Shown: piece after piece, positions 22,774 to 35,076 of the stretch
How the letters are laid out: each line of letters starts with the position of its first letter
Numbering within the stretch: position 1 is the stretch's first letter
Origin: Pristionchus mayeri
Lineage: Eukaryota > Nematoda > Chromadorea > Rhabditida > Neodiplogasteridae
DNA: 64,000 bases
Reading direction: 5' to 3'
Assembly: GCA_036245805.1 (NCBI GenBank)
Contig: BTRK01000004.1
Span: forward strand, 44,480,907-44,544,906
The notes under the pieces: generated by a model
What the model saw: the letters and a program-made list of their open reading frames with translations, nothing else
What the model was told of the DNA's origin: nothing
Database searches by the model: none
Program-made: the position numbers and the translations under genes

Positions 22774-25686
22774 CAGGGTGGCTGATAAATATTGCGTCCA
22801 CCTTTTGAATAATATCTCGCAAACAAATAAAATGATAATTATCATATTGCGTTTAAATATATATCAGTACCGTGCAAAACAATTACTAGACGCAGGCTTC
22901 ATGGTATCGACTGGCCTCTTAGCATGGAGGCAAAAAGTAGTCTACATTTTTACTCAATGCGCCGTTTACATTTTTCGATATATAAAATGATCTCAATGTC
23001 CATCGAAATTGCAACCGAGGTGAATATGAAGAGTAACCCTTCCACTAAGTGATAATCTTGTCAAATGCGATATGAGAGGAATCGTGAGAGAATCGACCAC
23101 CCCGCGGCGGTAGGAAAAATGTGTTCTATCTGAAAAAAAATTCAAGTATAAGTATTTCAAATGATGCTCTTTCAAACTGCGTCGTCAGAATTTTGATATC
23201 GGTCGTCATCTTCGAGATTCAGAAGGCCAAATTTGGTACTATCACTTTTTGACATTCAAATCGGGGCCACTTAAATGATCATAACTTCGTTTAAAATGAA
23301 GATAGAAGATCGTTCTTTTTTAGAAAGAAAGCTACCACCATGCTCTACAACATTATCTAGACGACATCATTCCTGGTCAGCATCATGGTGCAGGGCGGTC
23401 GGGCGGACCAAAAATGACGTATCTTTGGAAATCGGAAAAAGTTTTGGGTTATCATGTTTAAGTTTAAGTTCATACATGGAACTAATTTCACGCCAAAAAT
23501 TAGGGCAATCTGGGTATAGACAAAAAAAAAGGTCTCACTTTTGTGCGGCGACACCAAAATGAGTTCTGGAAAAGAGTACTTCCGTATCTTCAATTGGCCT
23601 GATTTGGGCTAAAAATCATTCAAAAACATCCAACAACATTCTAAGTATCTACCCCCCATGTTGTAGCTCTTCCATTGGTCATAAATGGCTACATGACCGA
23701 AATTTTGAAATTCCATATTTTGACCAATTTCAACAAGCGGGAAGAGCCCAAATGCACTAAATGGGTTTCAAATAATGTAAATACATCCCTAGAAACAGCT
23801 CAAAGAAAAAGGGCTACTGAAAAGAGGAAATTTCACCTGAAGAATACAAGGAAACACACAAAACTGTGACTCCGGTAAAAATAGGCATAGAGACTCGGCT
23901 TTTGATTAAAATGTAGAGCACGATGAGTTAAACATTTCATCTGTTGAAAGTGAGTCTCTATCTTTACGTTGACGCGAGCTACGGAGCCTGGAAGCTGGCC
24001 AGAAACGACGGGAAACGGGCCGGGGGGAGCGCTAAATAGAGAGGAGGGAGAGGGAGGTCAGGCGGCGAGAGCTCCAGACGGTTAGAGCACGCTGAAATGT
24101 TTAACTCATCGTGCTCTACATTTTTAATCAAAAGCCGAGTCTCTATGCCTATTTTTACCGGAGTCACAGTTTTGCGTGTTTCCTTGTATTCTTCAGGTGA
24201 CATTTCCTCTTTTCAGTAGCCCTTTTTCTTTGAGCTGTTTCGAGGGATGTATTTACATTATTTGAATCCCATTTAATGCATTTGGGCCCATCCCACTTGT
24301 TGAAATTGGTCAAAATATGGAATTCCAAAATTTCGGTCATGTGACCATTTTTGACCAATGGAAGAGCTACAACATGGGGGTAGATACTTAGAATGTTGTT
24401 TTGGATGTTTTTGAATGATTTTGAGCCCAAATCAGGCCAATTGAAGATACGGAAGTACTCTTTTCCAGAACTCATTTTGGTGTCGCCGCACAAAAGTGAG
24501 ACCTTTTTTTTTGTCTATACCCAGATTGCCCTAATTTTTGGCGTGAAATTAGTTCCATGTATGAACTTAAACTTAAACATGATAATCCAAAACGTTTTTC
24601 CGATTTCCAAAGATACGTCATTTTTGGTCCGCCCTACCGCCCTGCACCATGATGCAGACCAGGAATGATGACGTCTAGATAAGGTTGTAGAGCATGGTGG
24701 TTGCTTTCTTTCTAAAAAAAGAACGACCTTCTATCTTCATTTTAAACGAAGTTATGATCATTTAAGTGGCCCTTCTGAATCTGGAAGATGACGACCGATA
24801 TCAAAATTCTGACGACGCAGTTTGAAACAGCATCATTTGAAATACTTATACTTGAATTTGTTGCCAGATAGGACACATTTTTTTCCTACCGCCGCCCACC
24901 CCCCTCAAATGGTCGATTCTCTCGCGATTCCTCTCATATAGGGTCTCTGAAAACAGAGAGAGATAAATTTGATGACTTTCAGTCACGCATATGCAAAAAA
25001 CTCTCTTTTCGGAATTTCTTATTTTGAATGTTGATACCGCCGTATAATGTTGCATAGCTATTAACAGAGTCGAGTTATGAAATATTGTTGCATCAAATTG
25101 AATGTAAACGTTGAATTAATGGTAGAAGTAGGCACCTCAAAATATCGCTAAAAGCGGCGCTTCGCAGCATTTCGCAACTTATTCTGGTTCCGAATCAATA
25201 TGCCCAAGCAAATGGAATGCATTTTCACAATAAAGAATGATGGAGTATCATGCATAAAATAGAACAATTCCAATAGCTAATGTGTTCGAAGAATGCGGCT
25301 TCGAAATATTATTATTTTTTATAGAGCGCCTTTCATAATAAATAATTTTAAAGCATTTCTGAGAAAGTTCCGAGGCTCATAATATAATTGATCACATATT
25401 TATACGTGTAAATGGTTGTTCTTATTAGGAATAAATGGATGAGTCCTGTATCTAATTCCTTGCTGTAAGGCGGCATAAACTATCAGATACGTTTATGTGC
25501 CCAGAAAAGTCCAAAACAAAATACAGAAGTGATAACTCTTGAAATACTTGAACAATCCAGATCATATTTATAGGCTAATAACTTTTGTCCCTTACCAACA
25601 TAGTTACCAAATTTGATGCAATGGTGCCTACAGAGAATGGAGATTGAGAAACAAGAAAAGTGGCGCAATATTTATCAGCCACCCTG
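22774..25686. mobile_element. Nested 2.9 kb element with Tc/mariner-like ends
   Basis: Ends CAGGGTGGCTGATAAATATT and its near-complement, flanked by TA (22772-22773 and 25687-25688). Inserted in the left arm of the outer palindrome. No complete transposase is seen inside. Its middle is occupied by a further palindrome. Confidence 0.75.
23060..24945. repeat. Inner palindrome, third nesting level
   Basis: Left arm from ATATGAGAGGAATCGTGAGA (~23069) mirrors the right arm ending CGATTCCTCTCATAT (~24940). Arms ~900 bp with small indels, centre ~24030, where GGGAGAGGGAGGTCAGG-type purine-rich DNA forms the loop. May be an independent element that jumped into the Tc-like one. Confidence 0.7.
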
Positions 25687-26430
25687 TAGAACTTCGATTT
25701 TTTCAAAAATGTTGAAATATTTTGAGAAATTTGCGATTTAAGCCTTATTTTTAAAATTTCTCAAAATATTTCAACATTTTTGAAAAAAATCGAAGTTCTA
25801 CAACTTGTAGAGCTCTTCACGTAGATATGAAAAAGTTGTGCATATGTAGGGTTCCCTATTGCTGTGATTTCTAAACTTTTTCGATTTATACATCGACATG
25901 GGAAAAATGAGTTAAACTACATTTAAATTTAACAAAAATTGTCCAGAATAATAGGGAATCATCGTGGGTCATTTCATGAGAGTTATGCATTTTCAGATTG
26001 GCATATTTAAATTTCAAAGATAAGTTATGATACAGCATTCACCGATTTTTTGCTCAAACATTCACCTCTCGTATCGATAAAAATGTTATGTTTCAAGATT
26101 GGCCAAGCGCCGCTCCAAACAAAGTAAATCTAGATTTTGGCACGCTGTGTAGAACTCATATTGGAGATGTTCAATAACAAACTCGACACTCTCGCCATTT
26201 ACGCGGGCGAAAACTGGTCGTTCCTCACTCCACAATGCGCTGACTTATTGATTGAGGTCTGAATTCATTTGAAAACACATATTTCTAAAATATTTCAGAG
26301 GTTACCAAATCTCGGAAAGAAAGTGTGGATTCAGTCGTTCCGTGTTCGTTATCCGACTAAACCCGATTATACCGTTAATGAGCACCGAATCAAATGTGAG
26401 TATTATGGTTATCTTTTTTGGACAATTTCG

Positions 26431-27002
26431 GGCTCTGTACCAATTGACAGGACCCATAATACTTTCATCGTTCCATACTTTCGGGGTCCCATTATTTCCT
26501 GGTCCCAACAGTTTATGCATGAGCCAGAATATTTTCCTGGTCCGAATACTTTCCTGGTCCACTACTTTCCTGGTCCCATATTTCCTGGTCCCATACTTTC
26601 ATGGTCCCATAGTTTCCTGGTCCCATACTTTCCTGGTTCCTGGTACTTTCATGGTCCCATAGTTTCCTGGTCCCAAGATACATGTAGGCATAATACTTTC
26701 CCGGTCCAAAACTCACATGTACCTGACTGTACACATCTGAACATCTTTCCCAACAATGGGAGACCCTATCGTTGCTTACTGGGCTCCCCGCTTCGCTGGT
26801 CGCCGTTATTGGGAAGGCGGTTAAGATGTGTATAGTCAGGCACACACGAGTTTGGGACCAGGGAAGTATTATGCCCACATCTGGATGCTTTGGCACCAGG
26901 AAAGTATGGGACCAGGAAAGTATGGGACCAGTAAAGTATGGGAAAAGGAAAGTAACTTGGGACCAGGAAAGTATCATGGGTCTTGTCAATTGGTACAGAG
27001 CC
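26431..27002. repeat. Palindromic satellite of ~16-bp TTTCCTGGTCCCATAC units in intron 7
   Basis: Units of ACTTTCCTGGTCCCAT repeat imperfectly from ~26460 to 26710 and, inverted (GGGACCAGGAAAGTAT), from ~26850 to 26975. The outer arms GGCTCTGTACCAATTGACAG and complement close the structure, and an inner inverted pair (CTGACTGTACACATCT) surrounds the centre. Open frames of up to 188 codons on both strands are repeat artefacts rich in Pro, Gly and Ser. Confidence 0.85.
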
Positions 27003-27163
27003 TAATTTTGGTCGAATGCTCGGATAAAGTGAAAAGTGATTAATTTTTTCCCATACGAGAACCTAGTATCTGTGCAATATTTTTGAAGTGCAATACTTAT
27101 TTAGTTGATATGTGCAAGCTGAGTATCAAGCATACATCGCGACGAGGCCAAGATGAATTTTGA

Positions 27164-28224
27164 TTATAAAATATGTTCATTCACCTTGCGAATGTATTTC
27201 TCAAACATAATTACAGTCTGACATCGAACATATTGTATTTTGTTTTATGATTTTGCAACATTTTGATGAAAATGTATGCGTCAAAATCGAAAAAAAATGT
27301 TTTTTTTTCGGCAACAAAGGGGCGCTTACTATTGTTCGTGAACGAAATTGACTTACATTCAGAGTAAGACTCGGGCGAGACATACAAACAAATGCCAGTA
27401 GTGTGAGCTCGATACGGATGTAGAAATCGTGTGCATAAGAAAGTGCATAGTGTGAAAGACGGACATGGATTGAGAATGAGTGAGAGGCAGTGAGAGGAGA
27501 GAGTGAACTAGAGTTCGAGAAACGATGCCACGGTATCTTCATTTTACACACTCTCTCACCGCTCGACCGGTCTAGAGAGTGTGTGGAATGAAGAAACGAA
27601 GTCCCGATTTATGAACTCTAGACTGAACAGAGGTAAAGCGAGGGTAGAAGAGGTTAGTATTGCAGAACATTTATGTTATACGATTTAATTCTAAAACCCC
27701 CGCGCATTATCCATACAATTTCTAGCATGTTCTGAAATTGTTCGCCAAATGTGAGCGTTGAATTGCAGGTTTTAAAATCGGCAGATGTCGGCTTTAAAAA
27801 TTGTTGACGGTGTCTCACATAGTTGGAACTGAATTTTGACAGCAAGGTTCTGCGCTATTTGGTGAGGGACCCTAGGAGCTGTCGAAAAACGGTTTCAGGA
27901 GCAGTGGTCGTGTCAAGATCTTGGTGATCCAATTCGAATCGTACGTTCCCTGCGTTATATTGAGTGATTGATGAAGATAGCGTGTGGGGAGAAAGAAATA
28001 GGGAGGTATAAGAGGTGTACGGGGAGAAAGGGAGACATAGAGAATGATGACAAGAGGAGAGTGAAAGAGAATACAATCGGAACACGTGCAGATCAGAGAG
28101 TGCAGAGGAGAGAGATACGAATGCACATTTCAGCGGCACAATTGAAGATGTTTTGCCAGGTCTTCGAAGCATCTAGTTAACAAACGCGCGCTTTACTATG
28201 CCAATTTCAAGTAAGATAAATCAG
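27164..28224. other. Intergenic; hairpin repeat and purine-rich DNA
   Basis: Contains the hairpin at 27508-27621 and a G/A-rich strand at ~27960-28120. No coding exon could be supported. Confidence 0.4.
27508..27621. repeat. Diverged hairpin MITE (CACACTCTCT core)
   Basis: CTAGAGTTC at the left pairs with GAACTCTAG at the right; inner TTTTACACACTCTCTC pairs with GAGAGTGTGTGG. The left half (GAGAAACGATGCCACGGTATC) has a near copy at ~12990-13010, next to TTL copy 1. Confidence 0.65.
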
Positions 28225-28700
28225 AGAGTTTAACTAAAACGATTTTAAAGGAAATTGTCTACTCAAATTATCACATCATGTCCAAACCGTGCGTCTTCTT
28301 TACGTTCATGCGGGCATCTTGAAAGATTGCGCCGATCTCATTGTTCGGTGTTTTCCAATAAAATGGTTTATATGTTCATATCAAATCTCAATCCTCGCTG
28401 CACTAATAACCTTATTGAGGTGAGCATCAATGTTACATACAATCTCAGGAAATGCTGTCAATTTTCAGAAACTCCCGAAGCTCGGGAACAAATTATGGTT
28501 TGAAGCGACTTCGCAAATTGAGTGACTCGATTATACGATTAATGATCATCATGTTATAGGAGAACATTAAATTAAATTCAACAAATTTGGAACATATACT
28601 GGTAGGATAAATGTATATTTAAAAAAATTGATTAAAATAATTTTACAGCGTATGGAATTCATGTCAGTATCACACACATAAAAATATAAGACGAGTAATG
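28225..28700 (+). pseudogene. F-box family relic, exons 6-8 only
   Basis: Exon 6 remnant (NCLLKLSHHVQTVRLLYV, then a 1-bp frame change to FSNKMVYMFISNLNPR) ends at GTGAGC. Exon 7 (KLPKLGNKLWFEATSQIE, then TGA, then LDYTINDHHV) and exon 8 (YGIHVSITHIKI) follow at consensus acceptors. Exons 1-5 are missing. Nearest relative by eye is the intact neighbour at 29574. Confidence 0.75.
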
Positions 28701-29573
28701 ATGACTTTTATTATTATTTTAGAAGTTTGTCTCAATATTACTAGAGAATAATGCAGCTCACGATGTGCTGATTTCTGATAAATATTTTGAAATATATTTT
28801 CGCGTAGAACTTGTGAAAACATCAATGTGCATCAACAACGTATTTTTAGATTCAGAGTTCAACTGTGTATTTGACCTAAGCTTTTTTCGAGAGATCAATG
28901 AAACACGAACATGACTCACCATAGGAGATAGGAAGAAGGGGAGAAAGGAGTGTAGAGAGTGTGTGGAGAAAAGAGAGAGCAGAGGGAAAGACAGACGGAG
29001 AGAGGGAGAGAGGAGATAAAGATGGAGAGAGGGGAGTAGTATTGCACAACGCAAAAAATCGTCCCACTTTGAATGTCTTCCAAGGAGCAATGTTCTCGCT
29101 TTCTCCATATCACACGCTCTCTCGCCCCTCTGATCGACGAGAAAGCGTGTGGTTTTGAGAGAATCAGACGATTCCTCCTTCCAAGACGTATTTCCACAAA
29201 TGTTCAAACATATTTAGACAATTTGTTTTCGATCTGTAGCATGTGTTCGAGCAGTGCAATATTGTTTCGTTGATCTTTTCCTCATAAAATGCGTATTGAA
29301 ACAACTGTACGTAATGTAATTCGATTTCAAAATTGTTGCAATCCTCTTCCAATGGAATAGCTCGAAATAAGCACTTTAATTTAAAGTATCATCAAGCCAT
29401 TCCATTTCCGAGAGTGTTTCGTCAATCTGAATCATTGTCGTCCCTCACATCAATATTGCTTAGAGGATCTTCAATCTTGCTTAAATGTTTTTAAAAAAAT
29501 ATTATTTGTCAGTCCAATAATTGTTTTAATGCTTAAAATATGTTGTATTTCACTCAATTCATCAGGAATAACC
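28701..29573. other. Intergenic; polypurine tract and hairpin
   Basis: 28921-29040 is almost pure G/A on the plus strand (GAGAGAGGGAGAGAGGAG). 29111-29155 is a small hairpin with the CACACGCTCTCTCG core. ORFs across the tract are low-complexity artefacts. Confidence 0.5.
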
Positions 29574-31071
29574 ATGACAAATACCGGGCAAGACATAGCT
29601 GATTGTCCAAAGCGAACATCAGAAGGGGATCACGATGTCGAGATCGTTTTTTCTATTGAAGACCTTTCCGAAGAAATCATTCGAATGGTTGTAGAATACG
29701 TGCCTTGGCAATCAATGCTCTACCTACGAGCGGTCAGTTGGCAAAGTCCAGTACATCGTTAGAACCTCGATAATGGCATATCGAATTTATAGACCAGTCG
29801 ATTGTTCAAGCAATACGTCGAAGAACGTGTGTGGAAGCCGCTTTCTTATCCACTCGTCACGAATTTACATTTTCAAGTATTTCGACCGAAAAAGGTTCGT
29901 TGTGACATCATATTCCGTCATTTGTCATATTCCGCATACTTCATTTGAATTCGCAGTGTGATACTAACACAACATTATTTTTTTATCTTTTCAGAAAATG
30001 CTTGGAAAAACTCAAAGAATAAATGTTTGGGTTCCAAAAACCAATCAAATATTGTTCAATCTGCGACTGGTCACTCAATTTCAACTCGTTCGATTTGTGG
30101 AACGCCGTGCTAAGTCTGAAGTGAGTTTGAGTGTTTCCATAAACGAAGAGTACTGACATTATGCATCTGGAAAGGAAATTGTTGGGTTACAAATATCTCA
30201 ACTAAAAAATAACTTGCGTATTCCTTGCAGTGCTATAAATTCAATTATGAATCTATGGATAAACACGCAATGATGCTTGTGCATCTGAGAAATTGCATTG
30301 GAGATCAAATCGACCGTTTCCAAATTGAAAATGATGAATTGCCCGGACTCTTCCCTCTTCCTATCGATGCGCTCGAACAAATTATCGAGGGAGTCAAATT
30401 CAGGAAATTACATATATCTCAAGCAATCGTCAATGACGATGTGGCGTACGTTTTTATTTAATTTTGTTTATATATCCATCAAATTGCATTCAAATTACAA
30501 CATTAACTATCAGCTCGCTGTTGGAAAAACACGTTTTGCCAAGCCTCGCAAGTGTTTCCTTAGCTGAGTACCGACTCAATATGTCTGATCCAAGTAAGAG
30601 GAATCTGAGGTTGCAATCCCGTATTCATTTAAGGGAATTTTCTGCTTAATATTTCATCACATGCCCGAGACGTACAAATCGATGTAAATTCACGTCATGG
30701 AAAGAGATTTGACGACATTGAGTATACCGAGCTCATTATCGAGATGTTCTCGAATAAAATGGACAAACTGACAACACTTGACGTTTGGAACTCATCTGTG
30801 CTCCCTGCAAGTTGTGTTGACCTACTTAGAGAGGTGAGCATAATTTCCCAATTCAGGATCAATTTTTTTTCAGAAACTGCCAAACCTTGAAAAGAAATTG
30901 TGGTTTCTAACTCAGTCCTTGATCTATGATCTTGATTATACTATAAATGAGCATCGTGTTAGAGGTGAACACGGATTCTTGAACATATTGAAATACAATG
31001 AAAATAACAATTCTTTAGCCGAAGATAACTATGTCAGTATCAAGCATATATCTATAGAAAACGAGGAATAA
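29574..31071 (+). CDS. Intact F-box family gene, 341 residues
   Basis: Eight exons in frame: 29574-29732, 29793-29894, 29995-30120, 30231-30445, then exon 5 (80 bp, ~30513-30592), exon 6 (~30638-30835, ending at GTGAGC), exon 7 (~30874-30964) and exon 8 ending TAA 31069-31071. Exon 1: F-box IEDLSEEIIRMVVEYVPWQS followed by LYLRA. Exon 2 TSRLFKQYVEERVWKPL. Exon 4 CYKFNYESMDKHAMML ... LPIDALEQIIEGVKFRKLHI. Exon 6 YTELIIEMFSNKMDKLTTL. Exon 7 LPNLEKKLWFLTQS. Exon 8 YVSIKHISIENEE. The regular Leu/Ile spacing in exons 4-6 suggests a leucine-rich-repeat-like substrate arm, which is inference. Expected role: substrate receptor of an SCF ubiquitin ligase. Its 3' half is tandemly duplicated just downstream. 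Confidence 0.85.
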
Positions 31072-31073
31072 AC

Positions 31074-31926
31074 ATATGAGAGACTATCTGAGAGGATTCA
31101 CATACACCCGTACAGCAAAAAATAAAATTCCTTGAAAATAAGTCCCTAGGGTTACTTTTTCATGTAGATAAATAAAATCGACCTTACAAAGCCGTATGTC
31201 TGACCCCTCATTTTCTGTACTGCGCCGAAGTGGGCGGTCGGATTTTGAAATTTTTTTTGGAGCGTCCAAACTCCATAACCATATAGTTATTCTGAAATAT
31301 CTCGACGAGATAAGCATTTTTCCTGTTGGAAGTGAAGGGCCAGCTCATCAGTGAAAAAAGTTACGGACATTTGAATTTTTAAAATCGCCGACCTGAAAAA
31401 TTTTTTCCCAGCTGGGGGTTTTTGAACATTTCCATTCGATTCCTCGTGAAAAGTTACCCCAGGAACCGAATTTTCAGCTAGATCCGAATTGCAACAAGGG
31501 GTCATTTGAATCCTCGAATATGGCCGATCCATTGATTTTCGCGCCAAATTGAGTGACCACTTTTTTGAAATAGTGAGGTTTGGAGCTCTACTGATGTCCA
31601 AACGATAGAATATGGTCGATATATAATTCTTAGTTGTTTTTACGCCCTTTTAAATCATAATTCAGTCCTTTGAATATTTTGTTTGTTTTTATAAGTGATT
31701 TCATGGGTGAAAATTGCGAATTTTCGAAAATCTAGAATTGCCAAAGATACAAAGGGACAAAATATTAAACTAACATTACAAATGGATGCAAATATACTTA
31801 TTTGCTCCCCAGTGTTCATTTATGGAGGTTTAGCATTTCATTATTCTCATGTAACATCACAGCAATCTAGAGATCGCAATGAAATTTACGATTGGTCTGA
31901 TAAATTAACGATTGGTCTGATAAATT
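31074..31926. repeat. Single arm of the ATATGAGAGACT foldback family
   Basis: Starts ATATGAGAGACTATCTGAGA three bases after the stop codon of the intact F-box gene. Homologous to the arms of the complete palindrome at 54124-55398 (shared TCTGACCCCTCATT, GGGCGGTCGG, CTCGACGAGATAA). It is part of the 1856-bp tandem unit. Confidence 0.75.
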
Positions 31927-32927
31927 CACTCAATTTCAACTCGTTCGATTTGTGGAACGCCGTGCTAAGTCTGAAGTGAGTTTGAGTGTTTCCATAAACG
32001 AAGAGTACTGACATTATGCATCTGGAAAGGAAATTGTTGGGTTACAAATATCTCAACTAAAAAAATAACGTGCGTATTCCTTGCAGTGCTATAAATTCAA
32101 TTATGAATCTATGGATAAACACGCAATGATGCTTGTGCATCTGAGAAATTGCATTGGAGATCAAATCGACCGTTTCCAAATTGAAAATGATGAATTGCCC
32201 GGACTCTTCCCTCTTCCTATCGATGCGCTCGAACAAATTATCGAGGGAGTCAAATTCAGGAAATTACATATATCTCAAGCAATCGTCAATGACGATGTGG
32301 CGTACGTTTTTATTTAATTTTGTTTATATATCCATCAAATTGCATTCAAATTACAACATTAACTATCAGCTCGCTGTTGGAAAAACACGTTTTGCCAAGC
32401 CTCGCAAGTGTTTCCTTAGCTGAGTACCGACTCAATATGTCTGATCCAAGTAAGAGGAATCTGAGGTTGCAATCCCGTATTCATTTAAGGGAATTTTCTG
32501 CTTAATATTTCATCACATGCCCGAGACGTACAAATGGATGTAAATTCACGTCATGGAAAGAGATTTGACGACATTGAGTATACCGAGCTCATTATCGAGA
32601 TGTTCTCGAATAAAATGGACAAACTGACAACACTTGACGTTTGGAACTCATCTGTGCTCCCTGCAAGTTGTATTGACCTACTTAGAGAGGTGAGCATAAT
32701 TTCCCAATTCAGGATCAATTTTTTTTCAGAAACTGCCAAACCTTGGAAAGAAATTGTGGTTTCTAACTCAGTCCTTGATCTATGATCTTGATTATACTAT
32801 AAATGAGCATCGTGTTAGAGGTGAACACGGATTCTTGAACATATTGAAATACAATGAAAATAACAATTCTTTAGCCGAAGATAACTATGTCAGTATCAAG
32901 CATATATCTATAGAAAACGAGGAATAA
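31927..32927 (+). pseudogene. Tandem duplicate of the F-box 3' half (part of exon 3 to exon 8)
   Basis: Begins mid exon 3 (TCACTCAATTTCAACTCG) and repeats 30071 onward at a constant offset of 1856 bp with only a handful of substitutions. Exons 4-8 remain open (exon 7 here reads LPNLGKKLW, closer to the family consensus). Lacks the F-box, so it cannot act as a normal SCF receptor. Confidence 0.85.
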
Positions 32928-34064
32928 ACATATGAGAGACTATCTGAGAGGATTCACATACACCCGTACAGCAAAAAATAAAATTCCTTGAAAATAAGTC
33001 CCTAGGGTTACTTTTTCATGTAGATAAATAAAATCGACCTTACAAAGCCGTATGTCTGACCCCTCATTTTCTGTACTGCGCCGAAGTGGGCGGTCGGATT
33101 TTGAAATTTTTTTTGGAGCGTCCAAACTCCATAACCATATAGTTATTCTGAAATATCTCGACGAGATAAGCATTTTTCCTGTTGGAAGTGAAGGGCCAGC
33201 TCATCAGTGAAAAAAGTTACGGACATTTGAATTTTTAAAATCGCCGACCTGAAAAATTTTTTCCCAGCTGGGGGTTTTTGAACATTTCCATTCGATTCCT
33301 CGTGAAAAGTTACCCCAGGAACCGAATTTTCAGCAAGATCCGAATTGCAACAAGGGGTCATTTGAATCCTCGAATATGGCCGATCCATTGATTTTCGCGC
33401 CAAATTGAGTGACCACTTTTTTGAAATAGTGAGGTTTGGAGCTCTACTGATGTCCAAACGATAGAATATGGTCGATATATAATTCTTAGTTTTTTTTACG
33501 CCCTTTTAAATCATAATTCAGTCCTTTGAATATTTTGTTTGTTTTTATAAGTGATTTCATGGGTGAAAATTGCGAATTTTCGAAAATCTAGAATTGCCAA
33601 AGATACAAAGGGACAAAATATTAAACTAACATTACAAATGGATGCAAATATACTTATTTGCTCCCCAGTGTTCATTTATGGAGGTTTAGCATTTCATTAT
33701 TCTCATGTAACATCACATCAATCTAGAGATCGCAATGAAATTTACGATTGGTCTGATAAATTAACGATCTTAATTGATCTGAGAGATCTCTGATTTGCGC
33801 AACTCAAACGCCGAGAAATGCAAATTTTGTGAGCAAATTAGTTCATCGAAATATGTTCAAAGGAAGAAGAGTCTCGAAACAGGAACGGTATATGCTCAGC
33901 GAAAGTTCAGCGAACGAGTCTTCCACAAGTACTGATTACCCCCCGACCGTCTACACAAATATACTACGCATCTTGGTCTCACATACCTCTAGTGTCCTTT
34001 AGGAATCAATGATTTGTGTTACATGTATACTATTGTATGGGGAGTTAGAAATACAATTGTTGTA

Positions 34065-34100
34065 TTAGGTTGGTGCAAAAGTTTCTTTCTGTTTTATGCA
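34065..34100 (+). repeat. Lone mariner-type terminal repeat
   Basis: TTAGGTTGGTGCAAAAGTTT preceded by TA is a typical mariner end. No matching opposite end is found in the window. Confidence 0.55.
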
Positions 34101-35076
34101 CGAACATTTATGCATCTCGCTTTCCGTTATATCCTTCCCCAATCCAATCCCGCAGCTTCGTAATCCCACCATCTTCCGTTCCATCTTCCTGTGTGTTGAA
34201 CTTATTTGGACGCAAAATTTGCATTTCTCGGCGTAGGTATGCGCAAATCTGACATCACTTTCGTAAATTTCTTTGCGGTCTCCTAGGCTTAGATGGCTGT
34301 GATAAGACCCCCCCCCCAACCTCCATAAATGAACACTGGGGAGCAAATAAGTATATTTGCATCCATTTGTAATGTTAGTTTAATATTTTGTCCCTTTGTA
34401 TCTTTGGCAATTCTAGATTTTCGAAAATTCGCAATTTTCACCCATGAAATCACTTATAAAAACAAACAAAATATTCAAAGGACTGAATTATGATTTAAAA
34501 GGGCGTAAAAACAACTAAGAATTATATATCGACCATATTCTATCGTTTGGACATCAGTAGAGCTCCAAACCTCACTATTTCAAAAAAGTGGTCACTCAAT
34601 TTGGCGCGAAAATCAATGGATCGGCCATATTCGAGGATTCAAATGACCCCTTGTTGCAATTCGGATCTTGCTGAAAATTCGGTTCCTGGGGTAACTTTTC
34701 ACGAGGAATCGAATGGAAATGTTCAAAAACCCCCAGCTGGGAAAAAATTTTTCAGGTCGGCGATTTTAAAAATTCAAATGTCCGTAACTTTTTTCACTGA
34801 TGAGCTGGCCCTTCACTTCCAACAGGAAAAATGCTTATCTCGTCGAGATATTTCAGAATAACTATATGGTTATGGAGTTTGGACGCTCCAAAAAAAATTT
34901 CAAAATCCGACCGCCCACTTCGGCGCAGTACAGAAAATGAGGGGTCAGACATACGGCTTTGTAAGGTCGATTTTATTTATCTACATGAAAAAGTAACCCT
35001 AGGGACTTATTTTCAAGGAATTTTATTTTTTGCTGTACGGGTGTATGTGAATCCTCTCAGATAGTCTCTCATATGT

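Larger units (their letters stand above)
22433..26149. mobile_element. Outer palindromic element inserted in F-box exon 6
   Basis: Ends CACAGCGTG / CACGCTGTG are flanked by the direct repeat TAGAA (22428-22432 and 26150-26154; up to 7 bp, GTAGAAC, if the terminal C belongs to the target). Without the nested element at 22774-25686 it is only about 0.8 kb, with its fold centre near 25740. Its left arm was later hit by that nested element: the uninterrupted right arm preserves the pre-insertion sequence. Confidence 0.8.
18776..27163 (+). pseudogene. F-box paralog split by at least five insertions (1.2 kb of exon over 8.4 kb)
   Basis: Exons: 1 18776-18975 (KRPKPHDDD, F-box LPKEMTWIVIEYASAIVHYL; no in-frame ATG found), 2 19104-19202, 3 19251-19388, 4 19430-19674 (with an acidic insert DDSDDQEEEEEQDG), 5 19767-19776 plus 21045-21114, 6 22314-22432 plus 26155-26256, 7 26299-26395 (RLPNLGKKVWIQSF), 8 27105-27163 (LSIKHTSRRGQDEF, TGA). 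Exon 5 is split by a mariner-like element and exon 6 by a nested palindrome pile. Ignoring each insert and one target copy restores the family phase (exon 6 = 221 bp, 2 + 73 codons). A TAA at 22340-22342 in exon 6 is an additional lesion. The 5' end lacks the MSKR start seen in relatives. Clearly inactive as a standard gene. Confidence 0.85.

Noticed and set aside
26269..26989. 188-, 158- and 106-codon ORFs rich in Pro, Gly, Ser, Trp
   Set aside because: Produced by the 16-bp TTTCCTGGTCCCATAC repeat; periodic and present in several frames. Only the first 97 bp are F-box exon 7.
28758..29207. 149-codon minus-strand ORF with Leu/Ser-rich stretch
   Set aside because: It reads through a G/A-rich tract; low complexity explains the open frame.
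32081..32317. Second independent F-box gene
   Set aside because: It is the tandem duplicate of 30225-30461 without exons 1-2, not a separate full gene.
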